Of a DNA stretch of 64,000 nucleotides, positions 53,798 through 63,366 are shown piece after piece. Each line of letters opens with the position of its first letter. Positions within the stretch are counted from its first letter, which is position 1. The notes beneath the pieces were generated by a model that was not told where the DNA came from, did no database searches, and saw only the letters and a list, made by a program, of their open reading frames with translations. Source of the stretch: Oribacterium sp. oral taxon 102. GTDB taxonomy: Bacteria > Bacillota > Clostridia > Lachnospirales > Lachnospiraceae. The position numbers and the translations under genes are program-made. Location of the stretch: the NCBI RefSeq assembly GCF_013394775.1, contig NZ_JABXYT010000001.1:882501-946500 (forward strand). Reading direction: 5' to 3'.

Positions 53798-54499
53798 ATG
53801 ACGGTACTGGAGGCGGAGAATCTCATAAAGGATTACCGGATGGGAGAGGTCTGTGTGCATGCCCTGAAGGGGGTGAGCCTTCAGGTGCGGGAGAGGGAGC
53901 TGATCGTGATACTGGGACCGTCGGGCTCCGGGAAGAGCACCACGATGAACATACTGGGCGGGATAGAGGCGCCCAGCAGCGGCAGTCTCCGCTACGGCGG
54001 AGAGGAGCTGGACTGGCATGATCCGGGGAAGCTCACAGCGTATCGGCGGAGGCATATCGGTTTCGTCTTTCAGTTTTATAATCTGCTGCCGGGGCTGACG
54101 GCGCTGGAAAACATCCAGCTGGCGGGAGAGCTGTCCGACGCGCCGCTCCCTGCGGAGCAGCTTCTCCAAGAGGTGGGGCTTTCCGACCGGCGGGATCACT
54201 TTCCCAGCCGTCTGTCCGGCGGAGAGCAGCAGCGGATTGCCATTGCCCGGGCGCTGTGCAAGAATCCGGATCTGCTGCTCTGTGACGAGCCCACCGGCGC
54301 GTTGGATTCCCGTACCGGTGTACAGGTGCTGCGGCTGATTCACCGCTTTTGCAGGACGTATGAGAAGCCGGTGGTATTGATCACGCATAACGCGGGAATC
54401 GCCAGGATGGCGGATCGGGTTTTTTACTTCAAGGACGGCAGGCTGGAGAGAACAGCGGTAAATGCACACCCGGTTTCGCCGGAGGGAATCGAATGGTAG
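53798..54499 (+). CDS. ABC transporter ATP-binding protein (LolD/MacB type)
   Basis: A 233-residue ATPase of the MacB/LolD/SalX group: Walker [12 protein letters not shown]-loop [15 protein letters not shown], signature [15 protein letters not shown] and Walker [14 protein letters not shown]. It should power the FtsX-type permease encoded next. Such three-part systems export peptides, antibiotics or lipoproteins, or act mechanically on the cell wall; the substrate is not evident. Confidence 0.93.
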   Translation: MTVLEAENLIKDYRMGEVCVHALKGVSLQVRERELIVILGPSGSGKSTTMNILGGIEAPSSGSLRYGGEELDWHDPGKLTAYRRRHIGFVFQFYNLLPGLTALENIQLAGELSDAPLPAEQLLQEVGLSDRRDHFPSRLSGGEQQRIAIARALCKNPDLLLCDEPTGALDSRTGVQVLRLIHRFCRTYEKPVVLITHNAGIARMADRVFYFKDGRLERTAVNAHPVSPEGIEW

Positions 54500-54508
54500 G
54501 TAGGGACG

Positions 54509-56851
54509 ATGAAGTATTACCGTAAGAGTGTGTTTCGGATGGCGCTCCGAAGCCGCGGCTCTGTAATGGGCGCCGTGCTGATCATCGGACTGGGAATCTT
54601 CGTGCTGGTCTCCATGATGGATACACTGTGGAATCTCCGCTCCCAGATCCTCCGCTTCTATCGGGAGCAGGGCATGGCGGATGTCTTCGCAGAGGTCTCC
54701 GCCATCAGCGACGTGGAGCTGGAAAGGATAAAGGAAATTCCAGGCATCGCGGAGGCATCCGGAAAGATCGGCAGGGATATCCGGATCTATGGGAAAGGCA
54801 TGGAGGGGATCGTGACGGTGCATCTCCTGTCCTTCGACGATGCGGAGACACTGAACCAGCCGATACTGTCCCGGGCATTTGTATCGGATACGGATCTGTT
54901 TCTGGGAAAACGCATGGAGGAGGCGTACCACTACGCGTCCGGAACAGAGCTTCGGCTGCTCGTCGGAGGGGAAAGCAGGACATTTTATATGGCGGGAACG
55001 GTTGTGCAGCCGGATTACATCTACTCTGTGCCGCCCGGCGGCTCCATGATCCCGGATGGCAGGGTATATGATATTGCAATGATCCGGCGCAGCAGGCTGG
55101 AGGCGCTGACAGGGACACGCTCGCTGAATGAGCTGGGCTTCCGATTGCGTCCCGGTTATCGCTTCTCCGATGTCCGGATGCAGCTCACCGCTGCGCTGAA
55201 GCCCTATGGGCTGTCTTTGCTTTCGGAGCGTGCGGAGCAGACCAGCTGTCACATGGTAGAGGGAGAATTTCAGGAGCTGATCGCGACGGGGACTGTAGTG
55301 CCGCTCATCTTCATGGGGATATCCGTCTTTATGCTTTATGTGGTGCTGGAGAAGCTGATCCGACAGGAGCGGTGCAGGATCGGAACCATGAAGGCGTTTG
55401 GCATGACAGACGGGGAGCTTTTGTCGGGATATCTGCTGGAGGGGCTGCTGATCGGACTTTCCGGCGCGGTGCTTGGAGGTCTCCTCGCGGGCGGCTTCGG
55501 GCGCTATATGTTTGCCCTGTACTGCGATTATTTCAATCTGCCGGATACACAGTATCACGACTATCTGTATTCACGGCTTTTCGGCATCGGGATCGCCGTT
55601 TTCACGGCGACGCTGGCAGTTCTTGCGGGAATCCGGGAGATTCTCTGCATCACGCCCGCCATGGCGATGCGGCCGAAGAGTCCGGATCGGATCCGGGAGC
55701 TGCGGCTTCCGGACTGGGCAGAACGGAGGCTGTCTTTCCTGTCACGGCTTGCGATCCGGTCTATGGGACGGAACCTCCTCCGTTCTGTGCTCATCATCCT
55801 CGCGGCGGCGTTTCCCTTCGCTATGGCGTCGGTGCTGTTCTCTTTTCGGGGAATCGTGCGGAATATGCTCTCGGATGAATTTAACAGGACGGAGATTTAT
55901 GATCTGCAGCTCGAGCTGGATCATTGCACCTCTCCGATCACGCTTCGGAATACCGGAAGAGAGCTGCGGGGCGTTTCCCGGTCGGAGGCGGTCTTTCAGG
56001 CGCCGGTGCTGCTGGAAAAGGGCGCGGTGTCCGAGTACAGTGTGCTGACAGGACTGAATGACGGAGAGGCGCTCTGGCGGATACTGGATCGGGACGGACA
56101 TTTCCACGCTCCGCCGCAGGACGGCGTCATTCTGAATCGGAAAACTGCGGATAAGCTGCATGTGGAGAGAGGAGACGAGATCTATGCGACGCTGCCGGGG
56201 CACAGTGTACGGTCCCGTGCCGTAAGGGTGACGGACATCGTGCAGGAGCCGCTCGGAGACGGAGAATATGTTGCGCTTCCCGCCTTTCCGGAGGTGCTGG
56301 GAATCCCGCCTGTGGCGAACAAGCTTCTTCTGAAGGCGGAGAAGGGAGAACTCTCGCTGCTCAGGAGAGAGACGGAGAAGGCAAGCCGTCTCCGCTTCCT
56401 CGTGGATATGCAGAGGGCGGAGGGGAGCTATTCTTCCATGATGGGCTCCATGTATATTATGATGGATGCCTTCGCACTGATGGCTTTCGCGGCGGGCGCC
56501 ATTCTGATCCTGAATATTTCTGCGATCAGCCTTCGGGAAAGGATGAATGAGATCGTGACACTTCGTATCATGGGGGCGACCCGCGGGGAGATCTCCCGTA
56601 TGCTCCTCATGGAGCTGATCGCGCTGACGCTGGCGGGTATCCTGCTGGGCATCCCCGGGAACTGGGGGCTTCGGAGGCTCCTGGAGACGGTCATGATCTC
56701 GGACAGCTATGATATCCGGCTGCCGATGGATGGGGGCGCCTGCATGGCGGCGCTGCTGTTCTGCCTCCTGATGGCGCTGTATGCCTGGCATCGGGAGACG
56801 CATCTGCTGGACAGCATGCAGCTTACGGATGCATTGAAGGAACGGGAGTAG
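54509..56851 (+). CDS. ABC transporter permease with two FtsX domains
   Basis: A 780-residue permease: an N-terminal helix, a large extracytoplasmic domain (about 45-240), three membrane helices, a central helix pair, a second extracytoplasmic domain, and three C-terminal helices (ending near LFCLLMALYAWHRETHLL). Both membrane blocks match FtsX/MacB permease domains, so one chain supplies both halves. It lies nine bases after the ATPase gene and before the adaptor. Confidence 0.9.
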   Translation: MKYYRKSVFRMALRSRGSVMGAVLIIGLGIFVLVSMMDTLWNLRSQILRFYREQGMADVFAEVSAISDVELERIKEIPGIAEASGKIGRDIRIYGKGMEGIVTVHLLSFDDAETLNQPILSRAFVSDTDLFLGKRMEEAYHYASGTELRLLVGGESRTFYMAGTVVQPDYIYSVPPGGSMIPDGRVYDIAMIRRSRLEALTGTRSLNELGFRLRPGYRFSDVRMQLTAALKPYGLSLLSERAEQTSCHMVEGEFQELIATGTVVPLIFMGISVFMLYVVLEKLIRQERCRIGTMKAFGMTDGELLSGYLLEGLLIGLSGAVLGGLLAGGFGRYMFALYCDYFNLPDTQYHDYLYSRLFGIGIAVFTATLAVLAGIREILCITPAMAMRPKSPDRIRELRLPDWAERRLSFLSRLAIRSMGRNLLRSVLIILAAAFPFAMASVLFSFRGIVRNMLSDEFNRTEIYDLQLELDHCTSPITLRNTGRELRGVSRSEAVFQAPVLLEKGAVSEYSVLTGLNDGEALWRILDRDGHFHAPPQDGVILNRKTADKLHVERGDEIYATLPGHSVRSRAVRVTDIVQEPLGDGEYVALPAFPEVLGIPPVANKLLLKAEKGELSLLRRETEKASRLRFLVDMQRAEGSYSSMMGSMYIMMDAFALMAFAAGAILILNISAISLRERMNEIVTLRIMGATRGEISRMLLMELIALTLAGILLGIPGNWGLRRLLETVMISDSYDIRLPMDGGACMAALLFCLLMALYAWHRETHLLDSMQLTDALKERE

Positions 56852-56914
56852 CAGCGAGGCTGCACAGGAGCGGATCGAAGAAAACCGGCGGGGTACTGCG
56901 GGAAAGGAGAGGCA

Positions 56915-58258
56915 ATGAAGGAAAGGCTGCAGAGATGCTTCCGGAGGGCAGGGAGAAAGGGCGTGTCGGCACTGGCAGTGCTGCTTCTGCTGCTTCTTGT
57001 CATGGGGATGCATGCGCTCCGGGGACGGGGCGTGGAGACGGCGGCGGTCGTCCGGCAGGATGTGAGGAGCTGCTATACGGAGGAGGGCGTCATCAGCTTC
57101 GGTGAGCCCTATACCATCGTTTCGGAGGTGGGCGGAACGGTTCGGGAGCTCCGAAAGCAGGAGAACCAGAGGGTAGAAGCCGGTGAAGTAATCGCGGTGA
57201 TCGAGGATACGGAATACAGCTACCGGAAGCGGCTCCTGGAAAGTCAAATCAGCGGTCTCGAGGCGCAGCGGGAGAAATGGGAGCTGGGGCAGCTCATGTC
57301 GGAAGCGCCGGAGGAGTATTTGAGCGGGCTGGAGCAGGAGGCGGGCAGGCTTCGCGCGGCGCTGGAGGCGGAGCGGAGCGCCTTTACGGCAGCAGAGAGC
57401 CTGTATCAGAGCGGGGATATCGCCAAAACGGAATATGAGAGACAGAGGGCTTCCTTCATGGCAGCAAGGTCGGCGAGCGAGCAGGCGGATCGCAGGGCAG
57501 AGGAGAGCCGGAAGGCACTGAAACGGCTGGAGACACAGGGGCTTAGCCGGGCGGAGCTGAACGATGCTTTCTACGAGGCAGATCGGGGGCAGCTCACGGC
57601 GCAGGAGGATTCGGCGAAAGAGCAGCTCTCCCATACGGAGGAACAGATCGCGAAATGCCAGATCCGGAGCGACAGGGCAGGAACCATTACGTCCATGCCG
57701 ATCGCGGATCGGTCTTTTGTTAATGTCGGGGAGCCGATTTTGACCATACGTCCGGCAGGGGAGGCATTTGGAGAGGCGGAGCTTCTGAGCTCCGTGGCAC
57801 CCTCCGTGCATCCCGGTGACCCGGCGACGCTACGGCTCAGCCTGCAAGGGACGGACGAAGTTTATCAGGGCGTCGTGTCAGAGGTCTATGACCATGCGGA
57901 AAAGAGCGTCTCTTCTCTGGGGACGGATGAATACCGGGTAAAGGTGAGAGTGAAAATAGAGGAGAAGGATGCAGAGGCGCTCTCTATGAGAAACGGCTAC
58001 GGAGTATCCATAGAGTTTCTGGTCTATGACGGGAAAAATGTGCTGACGGTACCTGCCTCCGCGGTGTTCCGGGAGAAGGAGCACTGCTATGTATACTGTC
58101 TGAGGCAGGGCAGAGCCGTACAGACAGAGGTGCGGCTGCTGCACGAGGGGACTGAGCTCGCCGTGATCGGAGAGGGGCTCTCGGAGGGAACCGTGGTGAT
58201 CCGGGAGGCGGACGCGGAGGGCGTCACAGAGCAGGCGAGGGTGTACAGCAGGGGATAA
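56915..58258 (+). CDS. HlyD/RND-type efflux adaptor protein
   Basis: A 447-residue membrane-fusion-type protein. An N-terminal anchor (LAVLLLLLLVMGMHAL) is followed by a lipoyl-like half motif (VSEVGGTVRELRKQENQRVEAGEVIAVIED is split by the hairpin), a long alpha-helical coiled coil (about 95-235), the second lipoyl half with AGTITSMP, and a beta-barrel domain. In Firmicutes such adaptors dock on ATPase/FtsX pairs. Third gene of the operon; GGAAAGGAGAGGCA precedes the ATG. Confidence 0.9.
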   Translation: MKERLQRCFRRAGRKGVSALAVLLLLLLVMGMHALRGRGVETAAVVRQDVRSCYTEEGVISFGEPYTIVSEVGGTVRELRKQENQRVEAGEVIAVIEDTEYSYRKRLLESQISGLEAQREKWELGQLMSEAPEEYLSGLEQEAGRLRAALEAERSAFTAAESLYQSGDIAKTEYERQRASFMAARSASEQADRRAEESRKALKRLETQGLSRAELNDAFYEADRGQLTAQEDSAKEQLSHTEEQIAKCQIRSDRAGTITSMPIADRSFVNVGEPILTIRPAGEAFGEAELLSSVAPSVHPGDPATLRLSLQGTDEVYQGVVSEVYDHAEKSVSSLGTDEYRVKVRVKIEEKDAEALSMRNGYGVSIEFLVYDGKNVLTVPASAVFREKEHCYVYCLRQGRAVQTEVRLLHEGTELAVIGEGLSEGTVVIREADAEGVTEQARVYSRG

Positions 58259-58400
58259 TGTCGATAATGCCTGCCTGAGGGAGCCTGTCCGGAGAACTGC
58301 CGCACCGTCAGATAGGAAAAAGCTATGCATGCCATAAGTTGATTTGTATTTTACGATAGGGTGAGCTTTGTCTATAATGAAAATACTACAAGAGACGGCT

Positions 58401-58428
58401 TTGAATCTCGGCTGGTTTAGGCTATAAT
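58401..58428 (+). promoter_or_regulatory. Promoter of citDEF
   Basis: TTGAAT and TATAAT are 16 bases apart. Another TATAAT lies upstream (58373-58378, with TTACGA 16 bases before) and a third nearby (58433-58438). The rest of the 250-base gap has no gene. Confidence 0.65.
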
Positions 58429-58510
58429 GAACTATAATCGAGATCGGCAGCGGGGGAGCACGGGCGACTTCGCCGGGAACAAAGCAAGCGGATGGAAAAG
58501 GAGGACTTTG

Positions 58511-58810
58511 ATGGAAATTAAGAAACCTGCTGTAGCGGGCACGATGGAATCCAGTGACTGCCAGGTCACGATCGAGCCGGGGACGAACGGGATTGAGTTC
58601 GAGCTGAACAGCGTGGTGGCGCATCAGTTCGGGAACCAGATCAGAAAGGTGACGCTCGAGACACTGGACAGACTCGGCGTGCGGAATGCCAGAGTTTCCA
58701 TCGTAGACAAGGGTGCGCTGGACTGCACGATCAAGGCGAGAGTCGAGGGCGCTGTATTCCGTTCTGTGGAGCAGTTTACCAATCTTCCGTGGGGAGGTGT
58801 GATTCGATGA
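58511..58810 (+). CDS. citD: Citrate lyase acyl carrier protein
   Basis: The 99-residue gamma subunit carries the phosphoribosyl-dephospho-CoA arm. The attachment serine is Ser14 in AGTMESSDCQ, and VVAHQFGNQIRKV and DKGALDCTIKARVEGA are typical. The start MEIKKPA follows AAAAGGAGGACTTTG. It overlaps citE by four bases (ATGA). Confidence 0.96.
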   Translation: MEIKKPAVAGTMESSDCQVTIEPGTNGIEFELNSVVAHQFGNQIRKVTLETLDRLGVRNARVSIVDKGALDCTIKARVEGAVFRSVEQFTNLPWGGVIR

Positions 58811-59712
58811 CAGAGAATCCGAATAAGAAGAGACTGAGAAGATCCATGATGTTCCTGAACGCGCAGAAGCCGTCGCTGATCAAGGACCCCTACATTTACA
58901 AGATTGATTCCCTGATGCTGGATCTGGAGGATGCTGTGGCGGTGACCGCAAAGGATGCGGCGCGTTTCTCCCTCTATCATGCGCTGACCTCCATTGACTA
59001 CAGAGGCTCCGAGAGAGTTGTCCGGATCAACGGACTGGATACCGACCTCTGGGAGGAGGACATCCGCTGCTGCGTGGCAGGCGGCGTAGACGTCATCCGT
59101 ATCGCGAAGACGGAGAATGCCGATATGGTGAGAGCAGTCGAGGAGAAGGTCGTCGCAGCGGAGGAGGAGTTTGACAGAGAGCCGGGCTCTACCCTCGTAA
59201 TGGCAGCGCTGGAGTCGGCGAGGGGAGTGATGAACGCCTATGAGATCTGCAAGTCCTCCGACCGTATGATCGGTATCGCACTTTCCGGCGGAGATTACAC
59301 GAAGGATCTGCAGACCCGGATCACCGGCACCGGCGTCGAGCTGATGGGCGCACGCCAGCAGATGATCATTGCCGCCCGTGCGGCAGGCGTACAGTGCTTT
59401 GACACGGTATGGACGAATCTGGACGACATGGAGGGCTTCCGCAGAGATGTCGAAACCATTCACATGATGGGCTTCGACGGCAAGTCCTGCATCAACCCGC
59501 GCCAGATCGACATTGTACATGAGGTCTTCACACCAACCCAGAAGGAGATTATCTTTTCCGAGAAGGTCATCAGGGAGATCGATGACAAGAAGGCGAAGGG
59601 CATCGGCGTATTCACCGTGGACGGCAAGATGATCGACATTGCCTTCTACGACGGCGCGAAGAGAGTGATTATGATGGCAAAGGCGGCTGGAGTATATAAG
59701 GGGGATCTTTAA
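58807..59712 (+). CDS. citE: Citrate lyase beta subunit (citryl-CoA lyase)
   Basis: A 301-residue TIM-barrel lyase that splits citryl-ACP to oxaloacetate and acetyl-ACP. SMMFLNAQKPSLIK at the N-terminus, DSLMLDLEDAVA with the metal-binding acid residues, RINGLDT and GKSCINPRQI are family motifs. Its ATG overlaps the citD stop; citF follows after two bases. Confidence 0.96.
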   Translation: MTENPNKKRLRRSMMFLNAQKPSLIKDPYIYKIDSLMLDLEDAVAVTAKDAARFSLYHALTSIDYRGSERVVRINGLDTDLWEEDIRCCVAGGVDVIRIAKTENADMVRAVEEKVVAAEEEFDREPGSTLVMAALESARGVMNAYEICKSSDRMIGIALSGGDYTKDLQTRITGTGVELMGARQQMIIAARAAGVQCFDTVWTNLDDMEGFRRDVETIHMMGFDGKSCINPRQIDIVHEVFTPTQKEIIFSEKVIREIDDKKAKGIGVFTVDGKMIDIAFYDGAKRVIMMAKAAGVYKGDL

Positions 59713-59714
59713 TT

Positions 59715-61277
59715 ATGATAAATGCAGTAGGAAGAGATATACCTGAAGAGATTCTGGAACTGACCGGCAAAGATATTTTCCGCGGCACACATCATTTCGA
59801 CGGCGTAGAGTTCCGGACGGCGACACATAAGGTGAAGCCGGTCATCAATTCCGGCGGCTCCAAGCTCCTGCCCTCCATTCACGAGGCGCTTGCTGCCTGC
59901 GGTATTCGGGACGGCATGACGCTCTCCTTCCACCACCATTTCCGGAACGGGGACAAGGTGCTGAACATGGTGCTCGAGGAGTGCCACAGAATGGGCGTCA
60001 GGGATCTGACTATCGCAGCGTCCTCGCTCGGCTCCCAGAACGACCCGATCGTCCCGTACATCGAGGACGGCACGATCACCAATATTCAGTCCTCCGGCGT
60101 CCGCGGCGGCATCGGCAAGGCGATCTCGGAGGGTAAGCTCAGGGGACTCGCGATCATGCGTTCCCATGGCGCGCGTGTCCGTGCGATTGAGACGGGAGAG
60201 ACCCACATTGATATCGCGTTTATTGGCGCGCCGACTGCGGATGAGTACGGCAATCTCGGGGCGAATGGCGGCAAGGCGGACTGCGGTGTCCTTTCCTATT
60301 CCGCAGTAGACGCGCAGATGGCGGATCGGGTGGTGGCAGTGACCGACTGTCTGGTTCCGTTCCCGAATCTTCCGGCGCAGATCACGCAGACCTATGTGGA
60401 CTATGTGGTGGAGGTAGATGAGATCGGCGATCCGACGAAGATCGCGACCGGTGCGGCGAAGCCGACCACAGACCAGAGGAAGCTGATGATGGCACAGTAC
60501 TGTACGGACTTTGTCATCAATACGCCGTATTTCAAGGAGGGCTTCTCCTACCAGACCGGCGTCGGCGGTGCATCCATTGCCTCCACGATCTCGCTCGCCA
60601 AGGTAATGCGGGAGCGCGGCATTCATATGAGCTTCGGTGTCGGCGGTATTACGAAGCCGATGTGCGATCTCCTCGATGAGGGGCTGTGCAGGACGTTGGT
60701 GGATACGCAGGATTTCGATCAGGACGCGATTCGGAACATGTCCACGAATCCGCGGCACTTCTACATTACCGCCGGCGAGTATGCAAACCCCTTCAACAAG
60801 GGCGCCTATGTCAACAAGCTGGATTTCGTGATCCTCGCGGCGCTGGAGGTGGACACGCATTTCAACTGTAATGTCGTAGTGGGCTCAGACGGCTATATTA
60901 CCGGTGCACAGGGCGGACATCCGGATACTGCGGCGGGCGCGAAGTGCACGATCATCATCGCACCGATCATGCAGGGCAGAATCCCGACGGTATGCACGGA
61001 CTGTACGACAGTCACTACGCCGGGTGAGGACGTTGATGTCGTAGTTACCGATTACGGCATCGCGATCAATCCGAAGCGGCAGGATCTGATCGAGGCGACG
61101 AAGGACTCCGGGCTTCCGTTCAAGACCATCGAGGAGCTCCGGGACATCGCGTACTCCATCACCGGCGAGCCGGAGAAGGTGCAGTTCGGCGAGAGAGTGG
61201 TCGGCATCATCGAGGCGAGAGACGGCTCCATTATGGATGTCGTGCGTGAGATCAAGCCCTTTGCATTCAAGGATTGA
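59715..61277 (+). CDS. citF: Citrate lyase alpha subunit (citrate:acetyl-ACP transferase)
   Basis: A 520-residue CoA-transferase-like subunit that exchanges acetyl for citryl on CitD. FHHHFRNGDKVLNMV, the GANGGKADCGVLSYS region and the C-terminal GQGGHPDTAAGAKCT-like segment (GAQGGHPDTAAGAKC) match CitF. With citD and citE it forms the complete lyase for anaerobic citrate use. The ligase citC and the prosthetic-group genes citX and citG are not in the window. Confidence 0.96.
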   Translation: MINAVGRDIPEEILELTGKDIFRGTHHFDGVEFRTATHKVKPVINSGGSKLLPSIHEALAACGIRDGMTLSFHHHFRNGDKVLNMVLEECHRMGVRDLTIAASSLGSQNDPIVPYIEDGTITNIQSSGVRGGIGKAISEGKLRGLAIMRSHGARVRAIETGETHIDIAFIGAPTADEYGNLGANGGKADCGVLSYSAVDAQMADRVVAVTDCLVPFPNLPAQITQTYVDYVVEVDEIGDPTKIATGAAKPTTDQRKLMMAQYCTDFVINTPYFKEGFSYQTGVGGASIASTISLAKVMRERGIHMSFGVGGITKPMCDLLDEGLCRTLVDTQDFDQDAIRNMSTNPRHFYITAGEYANPFNKGAYVNKLDFVILAALEVDTHFNCNVVVGSDGYITGAQGGHPDTAAGAKCTIIIAPIMQGRIPTVCTDCTTVTTPGEDVDVVVTDYGIAINPKRQDLIEATKDSGLPFKTIEELRDIAYSITGEPEKVQFGERVVGIIEARDGSIMDVVREIKPFAFKD

Positions 61278-61387
61278 TTTCTCCCGGGCGAGAAGGTAAG
61301 CTTTACAAATCTATTTCAGATTCACAGCAATTATTTCTATTTCGGCGAATTGGGAATGGATTAGCGGAGCTGCAGAAATACAGGAAC

Positions 61388-61424
61388 GAGAGAGGCGCCG
61401 GATTGATCCGGTTCCTCTCTTTTC
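61388..61424 (+). terminator. Terminator of citDEF
   Basis: GAGAGG, CCGGAT pair with ATCCGG, CCTCTC across a small internal loop, followed by TTTTCTC. Confidence 0.75.
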
Positions 61425-61485
61425 TCATGTCTGAGGCGTAGGGATGTGCTATACTCTACGAATAGAAGCAGAAGGAGGGGATTGC

Positions 61486-62412
61486 ATGAAAAGGATGGAC
61501 GGGCAGGAGGAGCGGATCGCAGCGTATGAGCGATGCACACTCTGCCCGCGGGCATGCGGTGCGGCGCGAAATGACGGACAGAGCGGCATCTGCGGCGTGG
61601 ACGCAGAGCTCTATGTCGCGCGGGCAGCACTTCATTTCTGGGAGGAGCCATGTATCTCGGGCAGCGAAGGGAGCGGCGCGGTCTTTTTCTCGGGATGCAG
61701 CCTGAAATGCGTATTCTGCCAGAACTATGCACTCTCGCGCGGCGGACGGGGAAAGCGGATCGGCATTCCGCGGCTCACGGAAATCTTCTTCGAGCTGGAG
61801 GAACAGGGTGCGAACAACATAAATCTCGTGACGCCGGACCATTATATTCCGTCGATAGCGCAGGCCATGCAGGATGCGCGGGAGAGAGGGCTGCGAATCC
61901 CCTTCGTCATAAACTGTTCCGGCTACGAGACGACGGAGCAGCTTTGCAGTCTTTCGGGACTCGCGGATATCTATCTGATGGACTTTAAGTACATGGATGC
62001 GGAGAAGGCGAGGCGCTACTCCGCTGCGCCGGACTATCCGGAGCGGGCAAAGGAGGCGCTTCGCGAGATGCTGCGGCAGGCGCCGGAGCCGATATTGGAT
62101 GCAGCGGGGAAAATGCAGAGAGGCGTCATTGTCCGGCATCTTCTGATGCCCGGGATGGTGCGGAATGCGGAAGCAGTCGTGGATTATGTATACGAAAGCT
62201 ATGGGGAGCAGGTTTATCTCAGCCTGATGCAGCAGTTTACGCCGCTCCCGCGGCTTGCGGAGTACCCGGAGCTCTGCCGCAGAGTGAGCCGCAGGGAATA
62301 TGCGCGTCTCGTTGATCATGCGCTCTCGCTCGGAATCGAGCGTGCCTTCATTCAGGAGAGGGGAACTGCGGAGGAGAGCTTCATTCCGCTCTGGAATCAG
62401 GAGGGCGTCTGA
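61486..62412 (+). CDS. PflX-type radical SAM protein
   Basis: A 308-residue radical SAM protein of the PflX group (pyruvate formate-lyase activating enzyme-like). An N-terminal cysteine block CTLCPRACGAARNDG and GICG precedes the [4Fe-4S] motif CSLKCVFCQN (CxxxCxxC, about residues 72-79); the rest fits a partial TIM barrel. Activated partner unknown, and no glycyl radical enzyme lies beside it in the window. A TATACT at 61450-61455 may be its -10. AAGGAGGGGATTGC precedes the ATG. Confidence 0.88.
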   Translation: MKRMDGQEERIAAYERCTLCPRACGAARNDGQSGICGVDAELYVARAALHFWEEPCISGSEGSGAVFFSGCSLKCVFCQNYALSRGGRGKRIGIPRLTEIFFELEEQGANNINLVTPDHYIPSIAQAMQDARERGLRIPFVINCSGYETTEQLCSLSGLADIYLMDFKYMDAEKARRYSAAPDYPERAKEALREMLRQAPEPILDAAGKMQRGVIVRHLLMPGMVRNAEAVVDYVYESYGEQVYLSLMQQFTPLPRLAEYPELCRRVSRREYARLVDHALSLGIERAFIQERGTAEESFIPLWNQEGV

Positions 62413-62463
62413 GGCTTCTGCGTGTACTTTTGAAGATAATCCTATAAAAAAGGTAGGAAATCC

Positions 62464-62492
62464 TTGCGGGAAGCATTTTCCTGCGCTATAAT
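62464..62492 (+). promoter_or_regulatory. Promoter of the suf operon
   Basis: TTGCGG and TATAAT are 17 bases apart, 108 bases before sufC. A GCCGG/CCGGC hairpin (about 62509-62527) lies in the leader. Confidence 0.6.
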
Positions 62493-62599
62493 GCCAAAAG
62501 TACAGGATGCCGGTGTATGCAGGCCGGCGCCGCATTTGCCTGCATGACAGGGACTTATACAGTAATTTCAGGAGAGCTCGATCATATTTGGAGGAATAT

Positions 62600-63337
62600 A
62601 TGACTGATTTATTAAATGTTAAGGGGCTTAATGTCTTCGTGGAGGAAAAGGAGATCCTCCATGATGTGAGCTTCCTCGTGAACCGCGGGGAGACGCATGT
62701 GCTGATGGGACCGAACGGCGCGGGCAAGTCTACCCTCGGGAATGCACTGATGGGGAATCCGCAGTACCGGATCAGCGGAGGGCAGATCCTCTTCGAGGGA
62801 GAGGATATCACAGAGGAGAGCGCGGATAAGAGAGCGAAGCGCGGCATGTTCCTTTCCTTCCAGAATCCGCTGGAGGTGCCGGGAATCACGCTCGCAAACT
62901 TTATCCGCTCCGCGATGGAGCAGCGGACAGGAAAGCGGATCCGTCTCTGGGATTTCAAGAAGGAGATGAAGGCGGCGATGGAGCTCCTGAATATGGCTCC
63001 GGATTATGCGGATCGGGATCTCAATGTCGGCTTCTCCGGCGGAGAGAAAAAGAAGGCAGAGATTCTGCAGCTTCTGATGCTGAAGCCGCGTCTTGCGATT
63101 CTGGATGAGACAGATTCCGGACTGGATGTCGATGCGGTCCGCACGGTATCGAAGGGCATCGAGGAATACCAGAAGTCCATGGACGGTGCACTGATCGTCA
63201 TTACCCACAATGCACGGATTCTGGAGTCCCTGAAGGTGGATAAAACGCATGTGATGGTCAACGGAGAGGTGAAGGCGGAGGGGGGCGCCGAGCTCGTTGC
63301 AGAGATCAATCAGAGCGGATTCGAGCGGTTCCTGTAA
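62600..63337 (+). CDS. sufC: Fe-S cluster assembly ATPase SufC
   Basis: A 245-residue ABC-type ATPase of the SUF machinery: Walker A MGPNGAGKST, the Q-loop FLSFQNPLEVPGI, signature FSGGEKKKAEI and Walker B LAILDETDSGLDVDA, all specific for SufC. It drives the SufB-SufD scaffold in the cytoplasm. The start MTDLLNVKG is chosen for GGAGGAATAT. sufB follows after 29 bases, so the operon begins sufC-sufB. Confidence 0.97.
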   Translation: MTDLLNVKGLNVFVEEKEILHDVSFLVNRGETHVLMGPNGAGKSTLGNALMGNPQYRISGGQILFEGEDITEESADKRAKRGMFLSFQNPLEVPGITLANFIRSAMEQRTGKRIRLWDFKKEMKAAMELLNMAPDYADRDLNVGFSGGEKKKAEILQLLMLKPRLAILDETDSGLDVDAVRTVSKGIEEYQKSMDGALIVITHNARILESLKVDKTHVMVNGEVKAEGGAELVAEINQSGFERFL

Positions 63338-63366
63338 GAGACAGCGCACAATAGTTGAGGTATAGA

